Assembly: GCA_016927835.1 (NCBI GenBank)
Contig: JAFGMA010000127.1
Coordinates: 1-33,512, forward strand
Source of the DNA: Candidatus Zhuqueibacterota bacterium
GTDB taxonomy: Bacteria; Zhuqueibacterota; Zhuqueibacteria; Thermofontimicrobiales; Sulfurfontimicrobiaceae
Direction: 5' to 3'
DNA: 33,512 bases
Made by a program: the position numbers and the translations under genes. Each line of letters opens with the position of its first letter. Position 1 is the stretch's first letter. The notes under the pieces were generated by a model, which worked only from the letters and a program-made list of their open reading frames with translations, had not been told where the DNA came from and ran no database searches. Positions 18,253-27,411 of this stretch are shown here, piece after piece.

Positions 18253-21200
18253 ATGAAAATTGTCAGCGTTTTGATATTATTGATTTCAATCGTCGGGTAC
18301 TCATTATTGAGCGCAGATCTCTGTTTGGCGGCAACGGCTGGCACAGTAAAGGGGAAAGTGATCGATGAAACAACGGATGATCCCCTGTCTTATGCCCAGG
18401 TTCAGATTGTCGGCACGCATCTGGGTTCAATTACCGATTTTGACGGTCGGTTTTCAATTGACAAAGTTCCGCCCGGGAAATATGAAGTCATCGCACGTTT
18501 TATAGGGTATAAATCCCAGACACACGAAGTCAGGATCAATGCCGGAGAAACCAGCGAACTCAACTTCAGCCTGGTCATTACAGCTATTGCGATGGATGCA
18601 ATTGTCGTCACCGGTACCGCGGGTGAAACGGAGCGCAAGGCTGTTGGAAATACAGTTGCTACAGTTTCTATGGCAGAAATAGGTGATATGCCGGTTGCCA
18701 GTGTCTCCGAAGTATTGAAGGGCAGGGCGCCGGGTGTTGTCGCCATTCCCAGTTCGGGACAGGCGGGTGCCGGAACCGCATTGCGTGTTCGAGGAATGAC
18801 CTCCATTTCAATGAGCAACGAACCTATCATTTATGTGGATGGCGTCCGGATCGATAATTTTAATTATCCGGATGTGATTGATAAAATTTATGATGATACA
18901 GGCGGACAGGAGTCCTCACGCTTGAATGACGTGTCTCCCAGCGATATCGAGCGCGTCGAAGTCATTAAGGGCGCTGCTGCAACGACGTTGTACGGAACCG
19001 AAGCGTCGAACGGCGTGATTCAGATTTTCACCAAAAGAGGCACGCGCGGTGCGCCGCGATTTCACTTTGAACATCAGCGGGGATGGAGCAGCATTCCCAA
19101 AATCGATGTCGGGCAGATGGTAGTTAACCAGGCGCTGATCGATAGTATCGCAAGTATCTATGCGGATGACCCGGAGATCAATGTTGCCGAGGATTTCCCG
19201 AATCTAAAAGTCGGGGCAGATCCTGTCAATTCGCTCTTTCGGACGGCGCCCAATGAGGCGTATGGGATTTCAATTCGAGGCGGAAGCGATTTAGCCCAGT
19301 ACTATGTCTCGGGTCGCTACCAAAATGATATCGGTTCAGCGGCATCGAATGCACATCGTCGGTACAATTTCAGAGCTAATATCGACGCGGATGTCACCGA
19401 TAAAATTAAAATTTCCGCCCGCTCCGGTTTTATGAATACGTTTCTAAGACGACCGATGAATGATAATAGCATTTTCGGTGGCATGGGAAACGCGTTTCTG
19501 GCGAATCTTTATAATGTCCGACCCGGCAAGCCCTGGGGCGAGGTATTCACAGCGCTGGATGTCGCACCTACCTGTATTACTGATCAGCGAACCAATCGCT
19601 ATATCGGCAGCTTTGCTGTCAGCTATCGTCCGCTGGGAACGTGGACCAACAAGCTCACACTCGGTATCGATGCGGTGAATACGGAAAATACGCAATTTTT
19701 CCCGTGGCAAGGCGGATTTCCGAATTACCCCGAAGGATACAAGTCGAATCACCGCCGAACCAGTACGCGAATTACGGCTGATTACTCCACAGCGTATACT
19801 ACCAAACTCGTGCAAGATGTCATGGCACAGGTTACCGGCGGACTCCAGGGATTTTTTGACACCGATTACCAGATCACAGGAACAGCCGAAGTTTTTCCCG
19901 CTCCCGGAATCACCATTCTGGACGCTGGGGTGAATATTAATGCGTACGAACAACGCCAAAAAATTGTGAATGCAGGATATTTCGGACAATTGCAGTTGGG
20001 TTGGCGCGAGCGCGTTTACCTGACCACTGCGCTGCGTTCGGATGGCAATAGTTCATTCGGAAAAGATTTCAATTTTGAATATTATCCGAAGGTTAGTCTC
20101 TCCTATACCATCAGCGATGAAAGCTTCTGGCAGAAGATGTGGCCCGGTTTCGTTCCTTCGGGATTCTGGAATTCCTTGAAGCTGCGCACGGCGTATGGCG
20201 CAGCCGGTCGTCAACCCGGGGCTTATGATGCCCAACGGACATGGGCGGCAACTAAATTAGCCGGCGTTTCCGGCGTGACGCCCAGCAACGTGGGCAATTC
20301 GGGCTTGAAACCGGAAAAAAGCGTCGAACTGGAAGCGGGTTTTGATGCCGGATTTTTCAGCGATCAATACGGTCTGGAATTTACCTATTATAATCAGGTC
20401 ACCAACGATGCCCTTTTACTCAGGCGCTATCCGCCTTCTCAGGGATTCGTAAACACCCAGTTGGATAACATCGGTGAAGTCAGGAATCAAGGCTTCGAAT
20501 GCCTTTTCAGGGCAATCCCAATCCGAACCGCGAAATATGAAACCATTTTCAACATAAGCGTTGCCCAAAATACCAATAAAGTGGCTGATATGGGTGGTGC
20601 GGCTGATATACCGTTCGGTTTTATCGGTCTTGTCAAGCAAGACTACCCGATTTCTTCGTTTCACGGTCAAAAAACCGTCGGTGTCAATTACGATAGCACC
20701 GGCTACGGGAGTGCAATCATCTCCGATGACAAGATATTTGTGGGGCAGGCATTGCCCAAATGGAACGGCTCATTCTCACTCAATTTGAAAGTGCTGCGCG
20801 ATTTCAGAATCTATGCGCTGTTCGACTGGGCAACCGGTATGAGAGTCTACAACGGAACCAAAGCATTCATGATTCTGTTTGGAAGCTACAAGCCGGTGAA
20901 TGACATTTACGACAAATTGGACAATCCCAACTTACCGATCGAGGAACGTCATCGGTTACAAAAAGAGTTGGCTTATCTCGATCCCGCATGGGATGCCAAC
21001 TTCGTTGAAGATGCGGATTGGCTTAAATTCAGGGAACTTGCCGTCACATATTCGCTGCCCCGAGAATGGAGCAGAAAATATTTCCTGGGCTACTCAGCGA
21101 GCGTCACGTTTTCCATGAGAAATATTGCAACCTGGACTGAATACTCTGGCGCTGATCCTGAGGTAAATTTCAATGGACAGAGCAACCTCACGCGTGGTCA

Positions 21201-21261
21201 TGACTTTTTCACCGTGCCAAGTGCCCGCCAATTCACATTTTCATTCAACGTGGATATTTAG
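18253..21261 (+). CDS. SusC/RagA-type TonB-linked outer-membrane transporter
   Basis: This 1002-residue protein has a signal peptide (about 1-27), a carboxypeptidase-regulatory-like domain (31-108; GTVKGKVIDETTDDPLSYAQ, FDGRFSIDKVPPGKYEV), and a plug (about 115-262) with AIVVTGTA, LKGRAPGVVAIPSSG, LRVRGMTSI, IIYVDGVRID, IERVEVIKGAAATTLYG and GVIQIFTKRG. A long beta-barrel ends in FTFSFNVDI. SusC transporters carry oligosaccharides or peptides across the outer membrane with a SusD lid. GGAGG (18242-18246) lies 6 bases before the ATG. SusD follows after 145 bases on the same strand. The upstream propeller kinase and NarL-type regulator are the likely controllers. The substrate is not evident. 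Confidence 0.93.
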   Translation: MKIVSVLILLISIVGYSLLSADLCLAATAGTVKGKVIDETTDDPLSYAQVQIVGTHLGSITDFDGRFSIDKVPPGKYEVIARFIGYKSQTHEVRINAGETSELNFSLVITAIAMDAIVVTGTAGETERKAVGNTVATVSMAEIGDMPVASVSEVLKGRAPGVVAIPSSGQAGAGTALRVRGMTSISMSNEPIIYVDGVRIDNFNYPDVIDKIYDDTGGQESSRLNDVSPSDIERVEVIKGAAATTLYGTEASNGVIQIFTKRGTRGAPRFHFEHQRGWSSIPKIDVGQMVVNQALIDSIASIYADDPEINVAEDFPNLKVGADPVNSLFRTAPNEAYGISIRGGSDLAQYYVSGRYQNDIGSAASNAHRRYNFRANIDADVTDKIKISARSGFMNTFLRRPMNDNSIFGGMGNAFLANLYNVRPGKPWGEVFTALDVAPTCITDQRTNRYIGSFAVSYRPLGTWTNKLTLGIDAVNTENTQFFPWQGGFPNYPEGYKSNHRRTSTRITADYSTAYTTKLVQDVMAQVTGGLQGFFDTDYQITGTAEVFPAPGITILDAGVNINAYEQRQKIVNAGYFGQLQLGWRERVYLTTALRSDGNSSFGKDFNFEYYPKVSLSYTISDESFWQKMWPGFVPSGFWNSLKLRTAYGAAGRQPGAYDAQRTWAATKLAGVSGVTPSNVGNSGLKPEKSVELEAGFDAGFFSDQYGLEFTYYNQVTNDALLLRRYPPSQGFVNTQLDNIGEVRNQGFECLFRAIPIRTAKYETIFNISVAQNTNKVADMGGAADIPFGFIGLVKQDYPISSFHGQKTVGVNYDSTGYGSAIISDDKIFVGQALPKWNGSFSLNLKVLRDFRIYALFDWATGMRVYNGTKAFMILFGSYKPVNDIYDKLDNPNLPIEERHRLQKELAYLDPAWDANFVEDADWLKFRELAVTYSLPREWSRKYFLGYSASVTFSMRNIATWTEYSGADPEVNFNGQSNLTRGHDFFTVPSARQFTFSFNVDI

Positions 21262-21406
21262 GGCGCTCAGGTTAATTTATTTTTGTGAAAGAGTAATTGC
21301 ATAAATTCAAGTGATAATGCTACAGAACGTAAGTTGTACATTCGGTATAACTGAATTCAATCCGGGTGAGTTTATTCAAAATCCAATTATCGGAGGAAAT
21401 GTGAAG

Positions 21407-22654
21407 ATGATTCCAAAAGCTATAAATAGATTTTTAGAATTGTCGGGTATTTTTTTAGGTGTCTCCGTGTGCCTTTTATTAACATCGGGCTGCAATATTT
21501 TTGATGTGACAAATGAAGGCGAAATCATGGAGGAAGATCTTAATGCGCCGGTTGCTATCGGGGCAATCGTTGCCGGTGCCGGGAGCGATCTCTCTGTGGC
21601 TTATGGAGACCTTGCAAATGTGCCGTTATTCAGCGGTATGCTCTGCGATGAAATTCAGCACGTGGGTTCGTATGCTTCTTTCAAAGATGTATACTACGAA
21701 AATCGCGTGATCCAGATTGATCAAGTCTTTATGAATAATTTTTACAGCGATTGCGCCGTGGCGCGTTGGTCTGCCGATGATGGCGCCCGCAGGATAAAGG
21801 AAGTTCTGGGAGATGAAGCCAATTCATCACCGGATGTTGCTGAAATCCTCGTTTATTCAGGATTTGCTCATCTGGCACTCGGTGATGTATTCGGAAGTGT
21901 ACCCATCGATGGCGGACCACTGATTTCCCAGCAAGAGGTGTATCAACGCGCTGCCAATAAATTTACCGAAGCCATTACCGTCGGACAGGCAGCCGGCGCC
22001 GGAGAATGGGTCGAGGCTGCGAGAGCAGGTCGGGCGCGCGCCTATTATAGCATGGATGAATTTGCCCTTGCAGTCGCCGATGCGCAACAAGTTCCGGCTG
22101 ATTATAGGTTCGATGCACGCTTCGCGGAAGGCTCGGACGATGAGAAAAACTGGAATTATTGGGCGAATATTACCCGACTCGAGGTCAGTGTTTCCCCTGA
22201 AATTGTGGGTTTATACGAAGAAACCAATGATTCCCGCATTAAAAGCACCTTTGCCGGAATCGGCGGTGATGGCGTGCATGATTGCTACGTTCAGTATAAA
22301 TACACCGGGTATTCCTCGCCGATTCGCCTGGTCGGTTGGCAGGAGATGGAACTCATTCAAGCTGAAGCCAAACTTAACGCAGGCGATCTTGCCGGTGCTG
22401 TTGCACATATCAATACGGTACGTGCGGCTGCATTAAACGATTCAACTGGCGTTCCGATGGAAGCCAGAACAGTCAGCACCAACGCCGATGAAGTAAGGCA
22501 ATGGCTGATCCACGAACGGCGCGTTGAATTCTTCTATGAAGGACGCCGGTTACAAGATTGCCGGCATTTTGATCAACTGGATTTAATCAAAAATGATCCA
22601 CCGTTTATTCCGATTTCATCATGGGAAGCGGACAATAACCCCAATATCGATTAA
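21407..22654 (+). CDS. SusD/RagB-type surface glycan-binding lipoprotein
   Basis: This 415-residue protein starts with a lipoprotein signal (hydrophobic core, then LTSGC; lipidated Cys29). The SusD family pattern follows: NEGEIMEEDLNAP, LVYSGFAHLALGDVFGSVPI, helical TPR-like repeats (AARAGRARAYYSM), LVGWQEMELIQAEAKL, AHINTVRAAAL and the C-terminal LIHERRVEFFYEGRRLQDCR. It is shorter than the Bacteroides founder (about 550 residues), as is common outside Bacteroidota. It forms the lid of the SusC transporter just upstream. GGAGG (21392-21396) could serve either the ATG at 21407 or the GTG at 21401; the difference is two residues. No terminator is seen between SusC and SusD, so they are probably co-transcribed. 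Confidence 0.92.
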   Translation: MIPKAINRFLELSGIFLGVSVCLLLTSGCNIFDVTNEGEIMEEDLNAPVAIGAIVAGAGSDLSVAYGDLANVPLFSGMLCDEIQHVGSYASFKDVYYENRVIQIDQVFMNNFYSDCAVARWSADDGARRIKEVLGDEANSSPDVAEILVYSGFAHLALGDVFGSVPIDGGPLISQQEVYQRAANKFTEAITVGQAAGAGEWVEAARAGRARAYYSMDEFALAVADAQQVPADYRFDARFAEGSDDEKNWNYWANITRLEVSVSPEIVGLYEETNDSRIKSTFAGIGGDGVHDCYVQYKYTGYSSPIRLVGWQEMELIQAEAKLNAGDLAGAVAHINTVRAAALNDSTGVPMEARTVSTNADEVRQWLIHERRVEFFYEGRRLQDCRHFDQLDLIKNDPPFIPISSWEADNNPNID

Positions 22655-22825
22655 AACCTTCTTTATCTTTTATCTTAGCTGTATTTGTTCTCCTCTCCCC
22701 GGGCGGGGTCAGGTTTGCCGTGGCTTGATCCCGTCTGGCTTTTAAAAATCACCCTGCATACATCGTTTCAGTCGATTTCACCTGCGTATCATGCAAAGCA
22801 ATTTTGCCCGGATTATAAATAGTGC

Positions 22826-22938
22826 TTGAACGAAAACTAACATTTTCGTGCTGAGCGGAGTCGAAGCATAACGTATTAACAAGGACTTATCACCCTTCGG
22901 CTCCGCTCAGGATGAAGAAATAAGGGCTTTTCGTTTAG
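22826..22938. repeat. Palindromic repeat G
   Basis: Arms CTGAGCGGAGTCGAAG (22851-22866) and CTTCGGCTCCGCTCAG (22895-22910) pair over 16 bases with one G-T wobble. The outer flanks share AACGAAAA in inverted orientation. The core word is shared with element F. The flanking bases 22655-22825 hold no gene that can be supported. Confidence 0.65.
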
Positions 22939-22941
22939 CCA

Positions 22942-23128
22942 CTAAAGCCTATCCGAAAACCCTCCTTGTCATTCCCGAGGTCCGTTGATCGGGATTCCAA
23001 CCACGGGAATCCATTTATAAACAGGGATGGTGGATTCTCGTGGGCGGCACCCCGCCTAAAACATGCGGGAATGACAGTTTTTCCCTTATCCAATTCATTC
23101 TTAAAATAGGTTTTCGGATAGGTTCTAA
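22942..23128. mobile_element. MITE-like element E, copy 1 (187 bp)
   Basis: The ends are 20-bp inverted repeats (22942-22961 and 23109-23128, built on CCTATCCGAAAACC). Inside are CATTCCCGAGGTCCGTTGAT and GGTGGATTCTCGTGGGCGG. Its reverse complement matches both halves of 25653-26190. No coding capacity. Confidence 0.85.
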
Positions 23129-23354
23129 ATAGGCATCAACACGATTTTTTGAACTTGCCTTTAGTTTATGAGTATGATCTTTCTGCCGTCAATTGCATGC
23201 ATTTATGGCGGATTGAAGCACCCTGAGTGTCCTGCTGCCGGCATCACCAGGCAATTGATCCGCACCGGAAGTTCCTGCTCACTGAAGAAAATAGGTCAGC
23301 AGATTTCGCTTTGGACATTTTGCTGCAACATATAACTTTCACGACACTTCGGCG

Positions 23355-25655
23355 ATGACTATGCAAAGACGTCACCTGCTAAAATTTTTGGGATTGCTGG
23401 GCGGAGCATGGATCGCGTCTGGCACAAAATCCAGCCATTCCATGACAGAGCCTGCCAGCCCGGAAGAATTTAAAAGCTTAAAACATGAGCCTCCCATCAA
23501 GGCAGAGATACGGATCGAGCGCGGTGGACCCCGTCTTTTTGTCAATGGTGCAGAAGTGTATCCGCTTTTTGCCTGGAGTTGGCGTTTGCTCAAGGTTACC
23601 CCTGATTTCAAATCCGCCGGCATCAACATCATTTATCCGATTTTGCAGGTATCAGACGGGTGGCGTCAGCCAGAGGCATTCGATTGGGCACAATTCGATA
23701 GCTTTTTCGCCCGGCTCCTCAGTCTGAATCCCCATGCCTTTTTCCTGCCCCGTCTGCTATTATATTTGCCTGATTGGTGGAAGGACAGGCACCCTGAAAG
23801 CTTGATCCAAACCTGCTACCCGTTTGACGAGAGCAGAAATATCTCCACGCCGGAATTATTGATCGGCGAAGGCGGGCAGCGCTGGTGGCGCGACAATCCG
23901 CGCGAATCCTCTTTCGCATCGCCTGCCTTCAGAGAGGACACGGCAACGATGCTGCGGAAATTTTTGCAGCACTATGAAGCATCCCCGCTTCGCAGCCGGA
24001 TCATCGGTTACCACATCGGGCTGGGCACAACCGGTGGCGAATGGCATTACAGCCACGCGTCATTTTTACCGGATCTCAATCCGAAAATGGCTGAAAAACT
24101 GGGATACGTACCCGAAGCAAAAGAACGGCTATTCAGCTCGTATGGTCTATTCAGGGATCCGCATGAAGAGACGAGAACAATCGAATTTTATCGCAAATTT
24201 CACGCGTTGAATGCAGACACCATCCTCTATTTCGCGCGAATTCTCAAGCAGGAAACCGGACGGCGATTGTTGTGCGGTGTGTTTTATAATTATCTGCTGG
24301 AAAATGTCTGGATGCAAGAGGGCGGGCATCTTTGTCCTGAACCGATTTTAAAATCCGATGATATCGATTTCATTGCCTCGCCATACACCTATCAGGGCTC
24401 GAATGTCAAAGGGAGCAAGCAGGGAGAAACCGATGTGTTCGATCACGCGGGCAACTGGCTGGGACGCGGAAGGGGTGTTGCCGGTGATGGCGGGTATCGT
24501 ATTTTGATTGAATCGGTGAAACGGCACGGTAAACTCCCCATGGTCGAAATGGACCCGGCAACGTTTGTGGATGCCAACCGAGATCCCAATTTTGCCGGCT
24601 CGGGCAGCAATACCCTGCAAGGGTCGATAAAATTGCTGCAACGCGATCTGGGGCAATTGTTTGCGAGCGGCTGCGGTGGCTGGCTTTGCGATATCGGCTC
24701 TGTGAAAGGCGATGGGTGGTATTCAGCAACGCCAATCATTAAAGCTATTCGAAAACTGGCTGAATTGGGCGACATACGGAAATATCTGGATCTGAGCTCG
24801 GTAGCCCAAATTGCAGCGGTGTACGATGCAAAGACCTTCTTCGTTACCAGGCACTGGCGATCCGAAGAGGTGTATGAAAAAGGAGCCAGATATATGGACT
24901 ACTTCGGCAACTGGTTCCTCAATTCGCAATCGCGAGCATTGCACCGCATTGGCGCACCGGTAGATTTTTTATACCGTTTCGATCTTAAAAAGGACGATGT
25001 AAAAAAATATCAGTTGTTTTTGATGGTGAATAGTTTTTATTTGACGTCGGATGAGGTTAAGACATTGCGCACAATATTCAGAGACAGTGGTGCAATCGTC
25101 GTCTGGTTCTATGCGCCGGGATTTGTCTCCCTGGAAAAACTCGATGTGCAACAGATGCAGCATTTGACGGGTTTCAGCTTTGACATACTCACCAAACCCG
25201 GATCAATGATGATCGAATGCAGGCTCCCTGGTGAGCCGAATTCGCTGCCAAATAAATTTGGAATTGAATCGGAGCGCTATCCGCGCTTTGCTGTAAATGA
25301 TCCGGCGGCGCAACCGCTGGGCTTCTGGCAGGATCAAAAGGACGCAGTCGCTTTTGCAATTAAGGAGGTCGAGGGATGGCATTCAGTATATGTGGGTACG
25401 GCACCGCTGCCCGTGGAAATCCTGCGCTGGCTGGCGCAAAAAGCCGGGATTGCACTCTGGAGCACGCAGCCTGATATCATCTACGCGACAGAAGATGCAA
25501 TCACGCTTATTGCCACAAATGAAGGGCAGCGCATTCTGAAATTGCCGAAGCCCATGACAGAGGTCACAGGGGGCGAAAGGGCATCCGTGCATCATTTAAC
25601 GCTGGAATTTGGTGAAGTGAAAATATTTGCCGCGAAAAAATACCTGTCGGACTAA
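23355..25655 (+). CDS. Beta-galactosidase-like (GH42-like) glycoside hydrolase with Tat signal
   Basis: This 766-residue protein opens with a twin-arginine signal, QRRHLLKFLG followed by GLLGGAWIASG, so it is exported folded. A TIM-barrel follows (about 60-480): YPLFAWSWRLL, GINIIYPILQVSDGW, FDWAQFDSFFARLL, PDWWKD, IGYHIGLGTTGGEWHYSH (its Glu is a candidate acid/base), FIASPYTYQ and GCGGWLCDIG. From about 540, LFLMVNSFYLTSDEVKTLR and FRDSGAIVVWFYAPGF match the trimerisation-like domain of GH42-type beta-galactosidases. The exact GH family is unsure. The start may be the ATG at 23355 or the one at 23361; neither has a strong ribosome binding site. It follows SusC/SusD, fitting a glycan-use locus. 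Its TAA stop lies in the end of element E copy 2. Confidence 0.82.
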   Translation: MTMQRRHLLKFLGLLGGAWIASGTKSSHSMTEPASPEEFKSLKHEPPIKAEIRIERGGPRLFVNGAEVYPLFAWSWRLLKVTPDFKSAGINIIYPILQVSDGWRQPEAFDWAQFDSFFARLLSLNPHAFFLPRLLLYLPDWWKDRHPESLIQTCYPFDESRNISTPELLIGEGGQRWWRDNPRESSFASPAFREDTATMLRKFLQHYEASPLRSRIIGYHIGLGTTGGEWHYSHASFLPDLNPKMAEKLGYVPEAKERLFSSYGLFRDPHEETRTIEFYRKFHALNADTILYFARILKQETGRRLLCGVFYNYLLENVWMQEGGHLCPEPILKSDDIDFIASPYTYQGSNVKGSKQGETDVFDHAGNWLGRGRGVAGDGGYRILIESVKRHGKLPMVEMDPATFVDANRDPNFAGSGSNTLQGSIKLLQRDLGQLFASGCGGWLCDIGSVKGDGWYSATPIIKAIRKLAELGDIRKYLDLSSVAQIAAVYDAKTFFVTRHWRSEEVYEKGARYMDYFGNWFLNSQSRALHRIGAPVDFLYRFDLKKDDVKKYQLFLMVNSFYLTSDEVKTLRTIFRDSGAIVVWFYAPGFVSLEKLDVQQMQHLTGFSFDILTKPGSMMIECRLPGEPNSLPNKFGIESERYPRFAVNDPAAQPLGFWQDQKDAVAFAIKEVEGWHSVYVGTAPLPVEILRWLAQKAGIALWSTQPDIIYATEDAITLIATNEGQRILKLPKPMTEVTGGERASVHHLTLEFGEVKIFAAKKYLSD

Positions 25656-26190
25656 GAGCCTATCCGAAAACCTATTTAAAAGAATGGATTGGATTTGGCA
25701 ATAATTGTTTTTCCCGCATCTTTTAAGGGAGAATCCACCATACTGCCTTATAACCTGGATTATTGATATAAATTGCGTAAATCAGAATTTTCGGAAATTA
25801 TGCGACATTCAGACGAAAAGCAATCAAATAAGATTTAGCTACAGATTTTCACTGATTTAACACGGATAAAAGCAACACAGTACAATAAATCAGTGTTTCA
25901 TCTGTGTCAATCAGTGGCATAAAAAAATGAATACGTTTAAATTTGAAAACTATCCCTTGCGAGCACACCGGATCGGCGCATAAACTGGGGCACTCTCATC
26001 GCCTGGCGCTCTTTGAATCATTCATTCAATTCATGCTTAAAACTGAATTCAATTTGTGTAATTCGGCTAATTATTTGTTTTTTTGTCAGATACAAATTAT
26101 GAATCAGTTTTTAATGAATAATTCAAGATAAATGGATTTCCGATCAACGGACCTCGGGAATGACACGGAGGGTTTTCGGATAGGCTCTAA
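25653..26190. mobile_element. MITE-like element E, copy 2, split by repeat D
   Basis: The inverted ends (25653-25672 and 26171-26190) match those of copy 1, with the element in the opposite orientation. The left ~95 and right ~63 bases align to the reverse complement of copy 1; the middle is replaced by repeat D copy 2. The first three bases are the stop codon of the preceding glycoside hydrolase gene. Confidence 0.85.
25750..26127. repeat. Dispersed repeat D, copy 2 (uninterrupted)
   Basis: This is the reverse complement of 6665-7140 without the MITE. It is inserted in the middle of element E copy 2, between ATCCACCAT and AAATGGATTTCCG. Its ends form an imperfect inverted repeat. A 62-codon open frame inside it is not regarded as a gene. 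Confidence 0.85.
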
Positions 26191-26232
26191 TAAACCAATT
26201 AAATACTATAAGAACTATGTCTTGCGAAGGAA

Positions 26233-27333
26233 ATGAAGGCTATGGCAGATGCACGCTATGAAAGTTATATGGGTTTGGGACCGAGACGAATCGCGCACTG
26301 GGAGCACTGGTCCTGTCCCGATGCAGAAACGTATATCACCGGCATCGATTATTATCAACATCCGAAATTGTGCCGGGAGAAGCTGAATAAGTTGTATCCG
26401 GAACTGGGTCTGCCCATCCCGAAGACCGATGATCCAATCCCGCATCCCACGCTCGATCTCACCGGGCAAAGCTCGAATTGCGAGCGGCACACAGTTCGCT
26501 GGGGCGATGGCGAAAGCGGAACCTGGCAACACGGCGAAGCCTATTTCAATTCTCCCGAAGAAGTGTATGCATTCAGTCCCCTTGAAAAAGCCGATTTCAC
26601 CGGTTGGCGGCATGTGGTTGAAAACTGGGATTTTAGCAGCGAAGATGTTATTTACCAAAAGCTCATCGGGAGATTTCCCGCTGAATGGGGAAATCGCGCC
26701 CCGGAACACAGTTCTGCCGGAATTGGCTTTTATAATACCATGTTCATGTGGCCCCTGCTGACTTTTGGCTGGGAGCTTTTCATGGAATGCTGCCTCGATC
26801 CGAGGTTCGATCGTATCATGGATGAATTCGCAGAAATTAACCGGCGCGTATTTCGGGTGTTCGCCCGGCTGCCGGTCAACTTTGTGGTTTGCCATGACGA
26901 CATCGTTATCACGCGCGGTCCGGTTTGCAGCCCGTCATGGATGCATAAATTCATTTTTCCGCGCTACGAGGAATTCTGGGGCATGCTGAAAGATGCCAAC
27001 AAACGCGTCATTTTTATGTCGGATGGCTGCATGGATGCTTATGTGGATGATGTAATGGCTTGCGGCGCACTGGGGATTATCAGCGAACCGTATACCGATT
27101 ACAAAGCCATAGCCCAAAGATATGAAAATTGTTTCATCGCCGGTGAAGGTGATAATCGAATCTTGATGCGCAATCAGCCCGCTGAAGTCCGGGCGATGGT
27201 TGAATCCATGGTGGAAACCGGCAAAATGTCCGGCGGCTACATGATGTGCATCGGCAATCACATTCCCTGGAATGTGCCCCCCGAAGCAATTAAACGCTAC
27301 CTCGATTATTCAGCGGAAATCGCCTATCGATAA
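26233..27333 (+). CDS. UroD/MtaA-like protein, divergent member
   Basis: This 366-residue protein has the uroporphyrinogen-decarboxylase/cobamide methyltransferase TIM-barrel pattern: FMWPLLTFGWELFMECCLDP, FVVCHDDIVITRGPVCSPSW, FIFPRYEEFWGMLK, VIFMSDGCMDAYVDDV, ALGIISEPYTDY and GGYMMCIGNHIPWNVPPEAI. Methyltransferase members bind zinc through H-x-C; here the site reads D264-G265-C266, so the His ligand is replaced by Asp, while a Cys remains in the MMCIGNH segment. It may use a different ligand set or a different chemistry. True haem UroD is unlikely. The ATG at 26233 or at 26242 could be the start; AAGGA lies at 26226-26230. Element E ends 42 bases upstream. It precedes a second member on the same strand. 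Confidence 0.82.
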   Translation: MKAMADARYESYMGLGPRRIAHWEHWSCPDAETYITGIDYYQHPKLCREKLNKLYPELGLPIPKTDDPIPHPTLDLTGQSSNCERHTVRWGDGESGTWQHGEAYFNSPEEVYAFSPLEKADFTGWRHVVENWDFSSEDVIYQKLIGRFPAEWGNRAPEHSSAGIGFYNTMFMWPLLTFGWELFMECCLDPRFDRIMDEFAEINRRVFRVFARLPVNFVVCHDDIVITRGPVCSPSWMHKFIFPRYEEFWGMLKDANKRVIFMSDGCMDAYVDDVMACGALGIISEPYTDYKAIAQRYENCFIAGEGDNRILMRNQPAEVRAMVESMVETGKMSGGYMMCIGNHIPWNVPPEAIKRYLDYSAEIAYR

Positions 27334-27344
27334 AAAAATCATCG

Positions 27345-27368
27345 AGGAGTGCGAAAGCTCGCTTTCGC
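27345..27368. repeat. Dispersed hairpin repeat, copy 3
   Basis: AGGAGT precedes GCGAAAGC/GCTTTCGC with a 2-nt loop (stem arms 27351-27358 and 27361-27368). It lies between two UroD-like genes, 11 bases after the first stop. Confidence 0.75.
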
Positions 27369-27411
27369 ATCACATCCTAAAAAAAAACACCAATCCACGG
27401 AGCCAAATCCG

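Noticed and set aside
23311..23324. TTGGACATTTTGCT, matching the interior of the 107-bp MITE
   Set aside because: Only 14 bases match and neither inverted end is nearby, so a remnant cannot be told from chance.
25943..26131. 62-codon open frame inside repeat D copy 2
   Set aside because: The frame is not kept in D copy 1, which differs by indels and a MITE, so it is not a conserved protein.
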